A stretch of DNA of 64,000 nt, taken from Rhodobacterales bacterium LSUCC0031. Lineage in GTDB: Bacteria; Pseudomonadota; Alphaproteobacteria; Rhodobacterales; Rhodobacteraceae. Below are positions 63,996-64,000 of the stretch, piece by piece (position 1 is the first letter of the stretch; each line of letters starts with the position of its first letter). The stretch spans positions 124,001 to 188,000 of the forward strand of contig WVSP01000004.1 in NCBI GenBank assembly GCA_015689735.1, written 5' to 3'. The notes beneath the pieces were generated by a model. That model had not been told where the DNA came from and ran no database searches. It saw nothing but the letters and a program-made list of their open reading frames with translations. The position numbers and the translations under genes are program-made.

Positions 63996-64000
63996 GGGCG

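Noticed and set aside
1-64000. tRNA genes, prophage, transposases or integrons
   Set aside because: Intergenic gaps are short and none folds as tRNA; no recombinase, transposase or phage gene is present among the recognised products.

Overview
The window is ordinary core chromosome from a GC-rich alphaproteobacterium, almost certainly a Rhodobacterales/Rhodobacteraceae member. The evidence is the family content (Mcl1-type malyl-CoA lyase, methylsuccinyl-CoA dehydrogenase, ChvG/ChvI with HprK-RapZ-EIIA-HPr, DUF1491, DUF6473, DUF4175/TIGR02302) and the gene order, with tight operons full of ATGA/GTGA overlaps. I see no prophage, insertion sequence, CRISPR array, tRNA or rRNA. One structural RNA gene is present: the SRP RNA at about 48.5 kb on the minus strand.

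Layout. 1-9.4 kb: a truncated quinone oxidoreductase, lysA, a DUF4175 membrane protein, a zinc-ribbon membrane protein, then the compact run ftsE-ftsX-plsC-PPOX-rlmJ, ending in an array of 48-bp hairpin repeats. 9.6-14.4 kb (minus): accA with a coupled CIA30 protein, an MGMT-like protein, a START-like protein, mcl1 and a MalY/PatB C-S lyase. 14.5-16.7 kb (plus): def, a degenerate second def, fmt and a small membrane protein. 16.7-22.1 kb (minus): folK, rpoZ, rel, DUF2062, pdxJ, acpS. 22.2-30.8 kb (mostly plus): NYN-domain protein, ispH, DUF3429, rnhA, TRIC-like channel, lepB-rnc, argC (minus), era, DUF1491, recO. 30.7-33.0 kb (minus): thpR and mcd. 33.2-42 kb: a TSUP permease, then pckA facing chvI-chvG-hprK-rapZ-EIIA-HPr, an acyltransferase and hbd. 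42.5-48 kb: DUF6473, etfBA, and the conserved dnaX-ybaB-recR set. 48-51.3 kb: SRP RNA and an SsuABC/ThiXYZ-like importer. 51.5-56.8 kb: a CpdB-like nucleotidase facing nudC, an orphan sulfotransferase, a START-like protein and a DMT exporter. 56.9-59.7 kb: copA-cueR with a readable CueR-type promoter. 59.7-64 kb (minus): rfbA, a two-domain glycosyltransferase and a sulfotransferase, the edge of a probable sulfated-polysaccharide locus.

How the genes fit together. Mcl1, Mcd, a 3-hydroxybutyryl-CoA dehydrogenase and EtfAB point to acetyl-CoA assimilation by the ethylmalonyl-CoA pathway, with PckA linking C4 acids to gluconeogenesis. The ChvIG/HprK/EIIA/HPr genes beside pckA are the regulatory (not sugar-importing) PTS typical of alphaproteobacteria. 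LepB/Rnc/Era/RecO, Rel/RpoZ, Def/Fmt, DnaX/RecR and FtsEX are housekeeping modules.

No dramatic new system is visible. The best leads are the 48-bp hairpin array, the active-site-less deformylase inside def-fmt, the MGMT-like protein lacking the acceptor motif, the two-domain glycosyltransferase coupled to a sulfotransferase, and an apparent break and inversion in the normally collinear acpS-lepB-rnc-era-recO cluster.
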